DNA from: Candidatus Njordarchaeum guaymasense | Lineage (GTDB): Archaea; Asgardarchaeota; Njordarchaeia; Njordarchaeales; Njordarchaeaceae | Reading direction: 5' to 3' | Assembly (NCBI GenBank): GCA_030587605.1 | Contig: JAUQYT010000019.1 | Span: 1-12,888, forward strand | DNA length: 12,888 bases | Shown here: positions 1-6,252 of the stretch, piece by piece | Position numbering within the stretch: position 1 is the first letter of the stretch | How the letters are laid out: each line of letters opens with the position of its first letter | Notes under the pieces: generated by a model | Seen by the model: only the letters and a program-made list of their open reading frames with translations | The model's database searches: none | What the model was told of the DNA's origin: nothing | Translations under genes and position numbers: made by a program

Positions 1-66
1 GCAACCTACCCTGAAATATCTAGCTGAAATACTTAGTAATTAGGGTTTATTCTCAGCAAACAACTG

Positions 67-112
67 AAAAAACCTGTCGTCACAAAAGCAGGTCACCAAG
101 ACTCTGTAGTCT
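67..112 (-). terminator. Putative terminator downstream of the small GTPase gene
   Basis: On the minus strand, just past the GTPase stop codon, a perfect 5-bp inverted repeat with a 4-base loop (AGACT/AGTCT, 99-112) is followed about 25 bases later by a T6 tract (the A6 at 67-72 on the plus strand). Archaeal polymerase terminates at oligo-T stretches, so the T6 tract is the more meaningful part. No gene is visible in bases 1-127. Confidence 0.4.
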
Positions 113-127
113 GAGTGCCTAGGATGC

Positions 128-718
128 TCACTTGCCTGAAATCGAGTACCTTTGAAGAATCTTAGGTATCCCCACCACCGATTGTCCGTTGACCTTGGGG
201 GGACCGTAGAGGGATAGCAGGATCCTGTAAGATAGTTCGGTGAAGACTTCGTCAACCTTCTCGCCAGTTTTTGCCGATGTCTCCCGGTAGGGAGCAGCGC
301 ACTTCCTGGCCATCAGTTGCCCTTCTTGGGTGGTTACAGTTCTACCAGGCAGGTCTATCTTGTTGCCGATGAGTGTGAGCGGTATGTTCGGAACGTTTTT
401 GCGGATCTCATTGAACCACATCGGTATATGTTCAAAACTCTCCCTATTCGTGACGTCATAAGCCACTAGTGCTCCAAGTGCTCCCTTATAGTAGAGTTCA
501 CGTATAGGGCTGAACCTTTCCTGCCCGCCGGTATCCCATATCTGTAGCTTGATATCCTTCCTTTCTTCTCCGAAGCCGATGGAGAGTGCCTTCACTCCGA
601 AGTTGGCGCCTATCGTCATCAAGTACTCTTGTGAGAACTTTCCTTCGCAAAACCGTATCGTAATGCTGGTCTTGCCTACTGAACCGTCGCCTATAGCAAT
701 AACCTTAAAGACCTGCAA
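128..718 (-). CDS. Ras/Rab-like small GTPase
   Basis: A 196-residue small GTPase that binds and hydrolyses GTP and probably acts as a molecular switch at membranes or in polarity control. All five G motifs are present: P-loop GDGSVGKTS (10-18), switch I Thr35, WDTGGQE (61-67) with the expected catalytic Gln66, NKID (119-122) and ETSAK (146-150). The aromatic-rich WDTxGQERF block is Rab/Ras-like rather than MglA- or Arf-like, although the usual DTAGQ reads DTGGQ. The start is TTG at 718; an in-frame TGA a few codons upstream rules out an ATG start. The C-terminus (about residues 172-196) has no cysteine, so there is no CAAX or Rab-type prenylation site. Asgard genomes are known to be rich in such GTPases. 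No regulator (GAP, GEF, roadblock) is seen beside it. The family call is firm; the cellular role is unknown. Confidence 0.96.
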   Translation of the reverse strand: MQVFKVIAIGDGSVGKTSITIRFCEGKFSQEYLMTIGANFGVKALSIGFGEERKDIKLQIWDTGGQERFSPIRELYYKGALGALVAYDVTNRESFEHIPMWFNEIRKNVPNIPLTLIGNKIDLPGRTVTTQEGQLMARKCAAPYRETSAKTGEKVDEVFTELSYRILLSLYGPPKVNGQSVVGIPKILQRYSISGK

Positions 719-821
719 CTTTCTTTTCCCCGCTTTTCACAGTTGTCCTGTAGAGGAGATGCGAATGCAAGCTCCCACTAATGGCAATGTCGTAAACGAA
801 TGTCCCGAAGATTATTTGCAT
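705..821 (-). CDS. Possible 38-residue ORF overlapping the GTPase start
   Basis: An ATG at 821 opens a 38-codon frame that ends at a TAA 14 bases inside the GTPase gene, in a different frame. The ATG lies about 40-45 bases downstream of the TATA element at 861-870 as read on the minus strand, so the transcript would begin with a short leader. The peptide begins MQIIFGTFVYDIAIS and ends in a Lys-rich stretch. I do not recognise it. It could be a leader peptide coupled to GTPase translation or a chance frame; there is no clear ribosome binding site. Confidence 0.2.
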   Translation of the reverse strand: MQIIFGTFVYDIAISGSLHSHLLYRTTVKSGEKKVAGL

Positions 822-860
822 GCTTCTCGATATTAACTATTTGTCTGAGCTTGGCAAAGC

Positions 861-870
861 CTTATAAATA
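861..870 (+). promoter_or_regulatory. TATA element, possibly bidirectional
   Basis: CTTATAAATA is a strong archaeal TATA-box match in the intergenic region between the GTPase (minus) and the thioesterase (plus). On the plus strand it would start transcription near 890-895, about 95 bases before the thioesterase TTG. Its reverse complement, TATTTATAAG, is equally TATA-like and would start transcription near 838-840, suiting the GTPase. The rest of the 719-989 gap holds only very short frames. Confidence 0.5.
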
Positions 871-989
871 TGTCAAAGTCCATTGTGGACTCCGCAGTCA
901 AACCCGCAATAGGACGAGCTTCAGTCGATGAGGTACGTGTACAAGATGATGAGCGAAGGCAATTGTCATTGTGAGGTTGGAGATACCCA

Positions 990-1394
990 TTGAAATCTAT
1001 CCGAGAAGAGGTTAGAGTCAGATGGTCAGAAACAGATACTGCCGGCATAGCGCACTTCACAAGCTTCTTTGTCTATTTTGAAGCAGCTGAACAGAAGCTG
1101 TTTCGGGAAGTACTCAAAACAGACTTCTCGAATCCGCCTGAACCCCGTAAGATCTTAAGCTTACCGTGAGTCGAAGCCTACTGCCAATACCTTGCACCAG
1201 CTAGGTTTGATGACCTGCTTGACGTTGAACTCAAGATTGGGAAAATAAGGAGATCAAGCATAACATACGAGTTCTCGGTTTTCAACAGGACCTCGAATAA
1301 GATGTCGGCCAGTGGTAGAGTCAAGGTGGTCGCAATTGACAAGGGCTTCAAGCCGATGGAAATACCTTCAGAGATTAGTGAACTTCTCAAGTGA
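990..1394 (+). pseudogene. 4HBT-fold acyl-CoA thioesterase with one in-frame TGA
   Basis: Reading from TTG 990 gives 134 codons to the TGA at 1392-1394, with a single internal TGA at 1167-1169 (codon 60). Both halves are clearly one hot-dog-fold 4-hydroxybenzoyl-CoA thioesterase (YbgC/FcbC-like). The N-terminal half has VRVRWSETDTAGIAHF, with the family's catalytic Asp at 16 and His at 22, followed by the FEAAE helix. After the stop, VEAYCQYLAPARFDD matches the second conserved block. Such enzymes hydrolyse acyl-CoA thioesters in the cytoplasm. The start is supported by a purine-rich GGAGA at 979-983, six bases upstream, and 134 codons is the normal family length. Without the stop the gene looks intact, with no frameshift. 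The TGA lies where related proteins carry a variable residue (often LP-x-VEA), so CGA-to-TGA mutation or sequence error is likelier than recoding. Confidence 0.82.
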
Positions 1395-1425
1395 TTCTTG
1401 GCTGAGTCGCTTGGGAAGCAAAACC

Positions 1426-1433
1426 TATTAATA
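1426..1433 (+). promoter_or_regulatory. TATA-like element upstream of the arrestin-like gene
   Basis: TATTAATA lies in the 125-base gap after the thioesterase. Initiation about 25 bases downstream would give a leader of roughly 60 bases before the TTG at 1520. The match is only fair, and the gene could instead be read through from the thioesterase promoter. Confidence 0.3.
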
Positions 1434-1519
1434 TCGCCCAGTACACCTTTGTTTTCTCGGAGGTAGATCATCCGCATTCTTGTCCAGCGGGTTGTGAAAT
1501 CCATAGGAGCTGATAGTTT

Positions 1520-2677
1520 TTGGGTATCAAGATTTTCACGGAAAAGGAACAATACACGATGGGTGAAGCAATAAGGTGTAGAGTCCTTGTTGATTCTGAT
1601 TACAAGAAGCCCGGTCACCTGAGAGTTGGCTTAGTCTGCGCTGAGAACAGTACAGTAATTGCCGGCGGGAAGAAACAGGTTCAGCAGCGCATAGTCTATG
1701 ATTGGGGAGCAACGTTGGTTGAGAATAAGCCTCTCGCCAAGAAAAGCTTCTATGATGTCGTTTTCCAAACTCCCAAAACACCAGAGATGCAACTTGCCTA
1801 TCCTCCATCCTATACCTCCAAAGGGAAACAGGGGAAGGTTGTTGTTTCATGGGGCTGGAACATCTTCGCCCTGTTCTCAAAACCCGTTAGGGAATCAGGC
1901 GAAATGGCTTGGCTCATGGAGAACATGCCAGAAAGACTGCGTGAGGAGACAGGTCTCACCGAGGAGGATAAGGGCAAGGTAGCAGAGGCATCGCAACCAG
2001 GGCTGGGCTTCGTATACAACTTCTCACTCTACAAGGACTCTTCTTTTGAAAGAGCAACAAAGCCTATCGCAATGAGCTATGCCCCTTCAGAGATGTCGAC
2101 TGGTGAGTCCATCACAGCCAAGTTCTCGGAAATTGGAGAGCTGAGAGCCCCATCAAGATACACTAAACAAGGTGAAGGTCTCAACCTGGTATTGAAAGTC
2201 TGGAACCCCACGCCAAAAGCTGGAAAGGTGAGTAACTTCAGAGGAATCGTAGAATGCTGGAATGCCAACTTAATAACGGCTGATAGAGTTGGAGGGGCTG
2301 GCTTCATGCTAAAAGAGAGCGCGAAACTCGAGCCTGGTGAAACAATGGAGGTTCCCCTGAAGGCTCCCCCAGTTACTGGTCCTTCGACGATCTACGGGAA
2401 GGATATTGCCCTCATATGGACATGTAGAATGGAGATCGAACCCTCATGGTTTGGGAAGGAGTACGCCGCGCTAAGTTTTCATCTCCTGCCAAGCGCAATG
2501 TCTAGCGCTCCAAGGAGAATAAAGCTCTTCAAATTCGAACCACTTTTCACTGACTCAGGAGCCACAGAAGTACCTTTCTGCGAGATTCTTGCCAAAGCTA
2601 GGATTGAAAGGGTAATCCCCGCATTGAAATCCCGTGTACTCGAAATCCTGCCAAAACTATGGCTAAAACAAAAGTAG
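1520..2677 (+). CDS. Arrestin-like two-lobed beta-sandwich protein
   Basis: A 385-residue soluble protein with no signal peptide or membrane segment. The N-terminal lobe (about 1-175) opens IKIFTEKEQYTMGEAIRCRV, the usual arrestin pattern of a beta strand, a Y-x-x-G-E turn and a strand, then HLRVGLVCAE. The second lobe (about 185-335) repeats it: MSTGESITAKF, a polar strand-rich middle, LEPGETMEVPLKAPP, then IALIWTCRMEIE and AALSFHLLP, typical of the closing strands of an arrestin C-domain. A helical, charged insertion lies at about 120-165. Eukaryotic relatives are cargo adaptors in trafficking and signalling; bacterial and archaeal relatives include Spo0M. TTG 1520 is the only possible start before an in-frame TAG at 1514, with GGAG at 1506-1509. 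The call rests on pattern recognition, so the fold is likely but the function is open. The small GTPase 800 bp away is suggestive company. Confidence 0.7.
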   Translation: MGIKIFTEKEQYTMGEAIRCRVLVDSDYKKPGHLRVGLVCAENSTVIAGGKKQVQQRIVYDWGATLVENKPLAKKSFYDVVFQTPKTPEMQLAYPPSYTSKGKQGKVVVSWGWNIFALFSKPVRESGEMAWLMENMPERLREETGLTEEDKGKVAEASQPGLGFVYNFSLYKDSSFERATKPIAMSYAPSEMSTGESITAKFSEIGELRAPSRYTKQGEGLNLVLKVWNPTPKAGKVSNFRGIVECWNANLITADRVGGAGFMLKESAKLEPGETMEVPLKAPPVTGPSTIYGKDIALIWTCRMEIEPSWFGKEYAALSFHLLPSAMSSAPRRIKLFKFEPLFTDSGATEVPFCEILAKARIERVIPALKSRVLEILPKLWLKQK

Positions 2678-2711
2678 AGTTAAACAGATTTCCAGAAGGA
2701 CGACTTTGGTG

Positions 2712-2761
2712 AAATGTGAGATATGGAGGGATCACGAAGGAGATCCTTCTTTCACATTTTT
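2712..2761 (+). terminator. Hairpin plus T-tract terminator after the arrestin-like gene
   Basis: An outer 8-bp inverted repeat, AAATGTGA (2712-2719) with TCACATTT (2752-2759), encloses a second perfect one, GAAGGA-GA-TCCTTC (2736-2749). A T5 run at 2757-2761 overlaps the outer arm's end. The element sits 35 bases past the arrestin-like stop and before a converging gene, as expected for a terminator. A regulatory RNA structure or protein-binding palindrome is an alternative. Confidence 0.5.
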
Positions 2762-2857
2762 GTCGCCATTTCAAAGAACTTGACAGCTGGGTTTTAAGCT
2801 GGGGTCCTTAAGTAAGAAGTCGACGCACACAAGAACACAAATTATCGAACCGGCTAT

Positions 2858-3175
2858 TCAACCGAGTCTGCGATCCCGTTCTTCTCTTTCATCAAGTGGT
2901 TGCTCGGCTCCAAGAGGTGGAAGCTTTGTGCGTGCTTGACCAGTTCGGTTCTTCCGAATTCTCTTGATAAACTGCACGAGGTCATATCTTAGCTGTTGGA
3001 GTTCAAGCGGCGAGATAACCTTCAATGTATCAAGGATCTTGCTTTCAGAACCCAATTCAAGGCGATCCTTTAACCATTCTATGATCTCCTTGATGTCGTC
3101 TTGGTTCAGCTGAATAGAATAGAAGTCTCTCAGCCTGGCAAACTCCGCCATGAAGAATTCTTCCAAACAAGCCAT
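2858..3175 (-). CDS. Small hypothetical protein, helical and charged
   Basis: About 105 residues, predicted cytoplasmic, not recognised. The first 75 residues are amphipathic and probably all helix (EEFFMAEFARLRDFY, then DDIKEIIEWLKDRL, then ELQQLRYDLVQFIKRIRKNR). The tail is Pro-rich and very charged (DEREERDRRLG), likely disordered. I chose ATG 3175, which has GAGGA about 9 bases upstream; a TTG at 3184 is possible but leaves the GAGGA too close, and a further ATG at 3148 is also plausible. It converges on the arrestin-like gene and diverges from XPB. It has no Cys/His metal site and no HTH I can identify. A small interaction partner or regulator is possible, but nothing in the sequence shows it. 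Confidence 0.6.
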   Translation of the reverse strand: MACLEEFFMAEFARLRDFYSIQLNQDDIKEIIEWLKDRLELGSESKILDTLKVISPLELQQLRYDLVQFIKRIRKNRTGQARTKLPPLGAEQPLDEREERDRRLG

Positions 3176-3240
3176 AGCAGTCAATCCTCTAATTCATGAT
3201 ATCTCTTGTTCATGGCTCCGTTAGGTGCAGCACAATCCAC

Positions 3241-3249
3241 CATATATGT
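3241..3249 (-). promoter_or_regulatory. TATA-like element for the small minus-strand gene
   Basis: The plus-strand CATATATGT reads ACATATATG on the minus strand, about 65 bases upstream of ATG 3175 and within the divergent intergenic region. It gives a leader of roughly 40 bases. No clear BRE is visible, so this is a weak call. Confidence 0.25.
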
Positions 3250-3302
3250 CACTAAGTTTCTCGAGAGATGCACTAGTGCCCATTATATTAGAATATGAAT
3301 GG

Positions 3303-3310
3303 TTAAATAA
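3303..3310 (+). promoter_or_regulatory. TATA element for the XPB gene
   Basis: TTAAATAA, preceded by purine-rich GAATGG (BRE-like), lies about 38 bases upstream of the XPB TTG at 3344. Predicted initiation near 3330-3335 leaves a leader of only about 10-14 bases, fitting the lack of a ribosome binding site at that start. Confidence 0.45.
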
Positions 3311-3343
3311 GGGTTTTGAACAGAAGAAAATGGCGAACAACTT

Positions 3344-4708
3344 TTGGCAGTAACCTTGCAATACGAGAAGGGCGTTATCGTCATACGTGGAGATTTCAAG
3401 ATCCCTAAAACCACGTTTGACCCCCGGTCCCGCAACTTCAAGGCGCTTGCCCTAGACTACCAAGACATTGTTGAGTACCTGAAGCGTAGCATGATACCAT
3501 ATATTGACAACGTTCTGGACCTATTGCCCTGCCCACACCTCGAGTGTAAACTTAGACTAAGACCTTACCAGAAGGAAGCACTGGATGCTTGGATCGGAGC
3601 TGGGGCAAAGGGCGTGATAGTTTTACCGACCGGTGCCGGGAAGACTGCAATCGGAGTAGCTGCCATAGCCCACCTTAATATCCCGACGGTAGTTGTTGTC
3701 CCCACGCTTGATCTCGTGGAGCAATGGCGGAGGTACCTCGAGAAGGAGTTCAACGTGAAGGTTGGCGTATATGGAGGAGGAGAATACAGATTAGAGGCTT
3801 TGACAGTCTCAACCTACGACTCTGCCTACATCAGAGGAGAAGAACTAGGAAACCGGTTCGGCCTCGTAATCTTTGACGAGGTACACCACCTGCCTAGCAC
3901 AGGTTACTCTCACATAGCTGAGGTGTTCGCCTGCCCCTACAGACTTGGATTAACAGCGACCTACGAGAGAGAGGACGGATTGCACATGGATCTTCCTCGC
4001 CTTGTAGGCGGGAAGGTATTCGAGTTGGGAGTACAAGATCTTGCAGGAGTCCACCTCTCTCCCTTTGAGATAGAGAAACTACAGGTTGACCTAACCCCAG
4101 ACGAGGAAGTAGAGTATAAGCGGTTGCACAGGATTTTCAGAGACTACATTGAGCTGAAGGGCATCCCAATGAATTCCCCAATGGACTTCACGAAATTCAT
4201 AATGACTACCAACAGAGACCCGAGTGCAAGGAGAGCGCTTATAGCCAGAAACAAAGCTCTGGAGATAGCCCTTAACTCGAGATCGAAGATCCACGCGCTC
4301 CGCGGAATCCTAGCAAAGAATCCCAGTGAGCCAACGATAATATTCACCGCCCACAATAGACTCGTTCACCAGATATCTGACGAGTTCCTGATTCCATGTA
4401 TCACATACTTGTCTCCGAAGGACGAGAGGATGGAGATACTCGACTTTTTCAGGGAAGGCAAATACAAAGCTGTAGTCACATCGAGGGTCTTAGATGAGGG
4501 AGTCGATGTCCCAGACGCCACTAGAGCAATCATTCTAAGCGGGACAGGTTCCTCAAGAGAATTCATCCAACGCCTCGGCAGAATTCTAAGGAAAAGGGAA
4601 GGAAAAAAAGCTAAGCTAATAGAAGTTGTCTCAAGGGAGACTACCGAGACATGGATGAGCTGGAGAAGGAAAAGAACTTGGGAAGATAAGAAAGGTGCTC
4701 CGAGCTAA
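3344..4708 (+). CDS. xpb: XPB/Rad25-family DNA helicase
   Basis: A 454-residue SF2 DNA translocase/helicase of the archaeal XPB family. It uses ATP to open or remodel DNA during repair, in partnership with the Bax1 nuclease. Residues 1-65 fit the N-terminal damage-recognition domain. Helicase domain 1 has Q-like LRPYQKEAL (72-80), Walker A PTGAGKT (95-101), DEVHH (178-182) and TAT (204-206). The family-specific RED motif follows at 209-211. Residues about 240-310 are the thumb-type insertion. Domain 2 has TIIFTAHN (331-338), VLDEGVDVP (382-390) and motif VI QRLGR (409-413). Length and order are normal for archaeal XPB. TTG 3344 is the only in-frame start before a TGA at 3317. Arginine codons are mainly AGA/AGG (27 of 37 by hand count). 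Bax1 is not directly downstream as usual but about 4.5 kb away. Confidence 0.95.
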   Translation: MAVTLQYEKGVIVIRGDFKIPKTTFDPRSRNFKALALDYQDIVEYLKRSMIPYIDNVLDLLPCPHLECKLRLRPYQKEALDAWIGAGAKGVIVLPTGAGKTAIGVAAIAHLNIPTVVVVPTLDLVEQWRRYLEKEFNVKVGVYGGGEYRLEALTVSTYDSAYIRGEELGNRFGLVIFDEVHHLPSTGYSHIAEVFACPYRLGLTATYEREDGLHMDLPRLVGGKVFELGVQDLAGVHLSPFEIEKLQVDLTPDEEVEYKRLHRIFRDYIELKGIPMNSPMDFTKFIMTTNRDPSARRALIARNKALEIALNSRSKIHALRGILAKNPSEPTIIFTAHNRLVHQISDEFLIPCITYLSPKDERMEILDFFREGKYKAVVTSRVLDEGVDVPDATRAIILSGTGSSREFIQRLGRILRKREGKKAKLIEVVSRETTETWMSWRRKRTWEDKKGAPS

Positions 4709-4886
4709 CCATGGTAAACTTCTCGAATTTGGTCTGGACAAAACAAACCCATCCAAGTTGAGCGCTTTTAAGGGCGGCTATCCGCGAAGGCCCCAGAAAA
4801 AGTATATTAGAAAATTCGGGGAGATAATACCATCAAAAGCGCACCCGAAGGTCGTGGAAACATCGGGCCTAAAATTCCTGAGATAA
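4695..4886 (+). CDS. 63-residue ORF overlapping the XPB end; possible gene remnant
   Basis: A GTG at 4695 opens a 63-codon frame overlapping the last 14 bases of XPB. The peptide is basic, with GGYPRRP near its middle, and is not recognised. GGAAGATAAGAAAG just upstream is only weakly ribosome-binding-site-like. The stretch GLDKTNPSKLSAFKGGYPRR loosely recalls the C-terminal tail of DapA-type (DHDPS/KDG) aldolases, which often partner sugar-acid dehydratases, but this is an impression only. It may be a fossil at the edge of the inserted cassette, a small gene, or a chance frame. A TATA-like AGTATATTAG at 4801-4810 inside it could drive the transporter gene. Confidence 0.25.
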   Translation: MLRANHGKLLEFGLDKTNPSKLSAFKGGYPRRPQKKYIRKFGEIIPSKAHPKVVETSGLKFLR

Positions 4887-4906
4887 GCCATTCCTCAAAG
4901 ACTCAC

Positions 4907-6244
4907 ATGTCTTACGCTCTTGGAAGTTTCCTTGACGACTTTCTGTTAACCGTATTCTCCATCAGGGTCTACGCGTTTTACGAGACCGAAGTTCTCCTTC
5001 CCAGCATGCTTTTGGCTATTGCGTTTGTTATTTACGGGATCTGGAATATGCTAAACGATCCCCTAGTGGGTTACATTTCGGATCGACCTGCGCGCTTTGC
5101 GGGGCGCAGAGGGAAACGGTTTACGTGGTTTCTTGTTACGGCCTTCCCTTGCGCCATTCTCTTCACGTTTATCTTCGCCACTCCCAACGCTGACGCATTG
5201 GGAACATTCTTCTGGCTCTTAGCTGCCATCTGCACGTATGACTTTTTCTTTTCCTTCTGGGACACGAACTGGATGGCAATCTTCCCCGACAAGTTCCGTT
5301 CACAAAAGGAACGTACCAGAATCGCGGCCATTCAGACATTTTTGAGCCAACTTGGTCTGACCCTCGGAATGCTATTACCTCCTCTATTCTTCACGTACGG
5401 AAACCGTGGATCATACGTCACGCAAGCCGCCGTGGTTTCCATGATCTGCCTGATGATTGCCATCTTGATGCTCCACGGCATGAGGGATGACCCAGAATCG
5501 ATCAAGCGGACCCTCCGACTCCAAGCAACGCCAGAGTACCGCGAACCATACTTCAGGACATTGAAGTTTGCCCTAAAACAAAAGAACTTCGTGGCATACC
5601 TCCTGGCATACTTGGGCCAAACGGTCATGATGGTAGTCATGCTCGCGTCCATTCCTTACCTCGTGAGATATATTTTAGGAGTCGGGTCTGGCGCGGAAAC
5701 CTATATCTCGGGGGCGCTGCTACTTGGGGGAGCGAGTTCCGTGCCGCTTTGGATCAAGGTTGCGCGCAAATACGGGAATCGAATTGGGTACATGTGTGGG
5801 ACAGGCTTGACAGCAACCCTTCTCCTATTTTTCCTAGTGTTTGTGTCGAATCTGGAGACAGCGATCATCGCAGCCGCCCTAGTGGGCGTGACGATGGGCG
5901 CCACTTGGTCTCTCCTGTACCCAACGTTCTCCGACGTAATTGATGAAATTGTATTGAAAACCAAGAAGCGCAAAGAAGGAATATACTACGGGTTTAGAAC
6001 GTTCTTTGGTCGCCTGTCGATCGTGATCCAAGCCTTGGCTTTCGGGTTGATACACACCGCGACGGGTTTTGACGCCGAGGCAGCAACGCAATCAACTCTG
6101 GCGTTGTTAGGACTTCGCTTCCAAATGACCATCGTGCCGATGCTCTTTTATCTGATTGGCTTCCTCTGCATGTGGAGAATATACGACCTGAAACCAGCGA
6201 AAGTGCAATCCATCAAAGCCCGGTTAAAAACTCTCGATTTGTAG
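4907..6244 (+). CDS. MFS transporter, GPH (MelB-like) sugar:cation symporter type
   Basis: A 445-residue polytopic membrane protein with about 12 hydrophobic segments. It starts MSYALGSFLDDF, the typical first-helix motif of the glycoside-pentoside-hexuronide symporters. The loop 2-3 signature follows: NDPLVGYISDRP (50-61), then GRRGKR (67-71). The C-terminal half has the family-typical YYGFRTFFGRLSIVIQALAFG pattern in two overlapping parts. Members import sugars, sugar acids or related solutes with Na+ or H+; the substrate here is not readable. ATG 4907 is the only start: the frame is open upstream to a TAG at 4808 but holds no other start codon. The N-terminus is therefore slightly short and there is no ribosome binding site. 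It is followed 8 bases later by the enolase-superfamily gene, so the two are very likely one operon. Arginine codons are mostly CGN, unlike XPB. Confidence 0.88.
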   Translation: MSYALGSFLDDFLLTVFSIRVYAFYETEVLLPSMLLAIAFVIYGIWNMLNDPLVGYISDRPARFAGRRGKRFTWFLVTAFPCAILFTFIFATPNADALGTFFWLLAAICTYDFFFSFWDTNWMAIFPDKFRSQKERTRIAAIQTFLSQLGLTLGMLLPPLFFTYGNRGSYVTQAAVVSMICLMIAILMLHGMRDDPESIKRTLRLQATPEYREPYFRTLKFALKQKNFVAYLLAYLGQTVMMVVMLASIPYLVRYILGVGSGAETYISGALLLGGASSVPLWIKVARKYGNRIGYMCGTGLTATLLLFFLVFVSNLETAIIAAALVGVTMGATWSLLYPTFSDVIDEIVLKTKKRKEGIYYGFRTFFGRLSIVIQALAFGLIHTATGFDAEAATQSTLALLGLRFQMTIVPMLFYLIGFLCMWRIYDLKPAKVQSIKARLKTLDL

Positions 6245-6248
6245 GTGG
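6243..6248 (+). promoter_or_regulatory. Ribosome binding site fixing the enolase-superfamily start
   Basis: AGGTGG, which overlaps the transporter's TAG stop, lies four bases before TTG 6253. It supports that TTG as the start over an in-frame GTG/ATG inside the transporter gene. Confidence 0.5.
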
Positions 6249-6252
6249 TGGT

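Noticed and set aside
871..900. Possible tRNA or small RNA hairpin (GACT/AGTC around 887-900)
   Set aside because: Only a 4-bp stem, with no T-loop or cloverleaf pairing nearby.
833..1060. 75-codon minus-strand frame in the divergent region
   Set aside because: It runs across the TATA element and the thioesterase start and its product is low in hydrophobic structure and unlike any family.
1167..1169. Selenocysteine reading of the in-frame TGA
   Set aside because: The column is normally a variable non-cysteine residue in this family and no SECIS-like element was evident by eye; not excluded, but nonsense mutation or error is simpler.
1178..1618. 146-codon open frame on the minus strand
   Set aside because: It lies opposite the thioesterase C-terminal half and the arrestin-like N-terminus, both of which show family-like protein patterns; the minus-strand product has no recognisable features.
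6172..6252. N-terminal extension of the enolase-superfamily gene into the transporter
   Set aside because: The extra 27 codons overlap the transporter's last helix and tail, and AGGTGG just before TTG 6253 gives a better start that matches the family's N-terminus.
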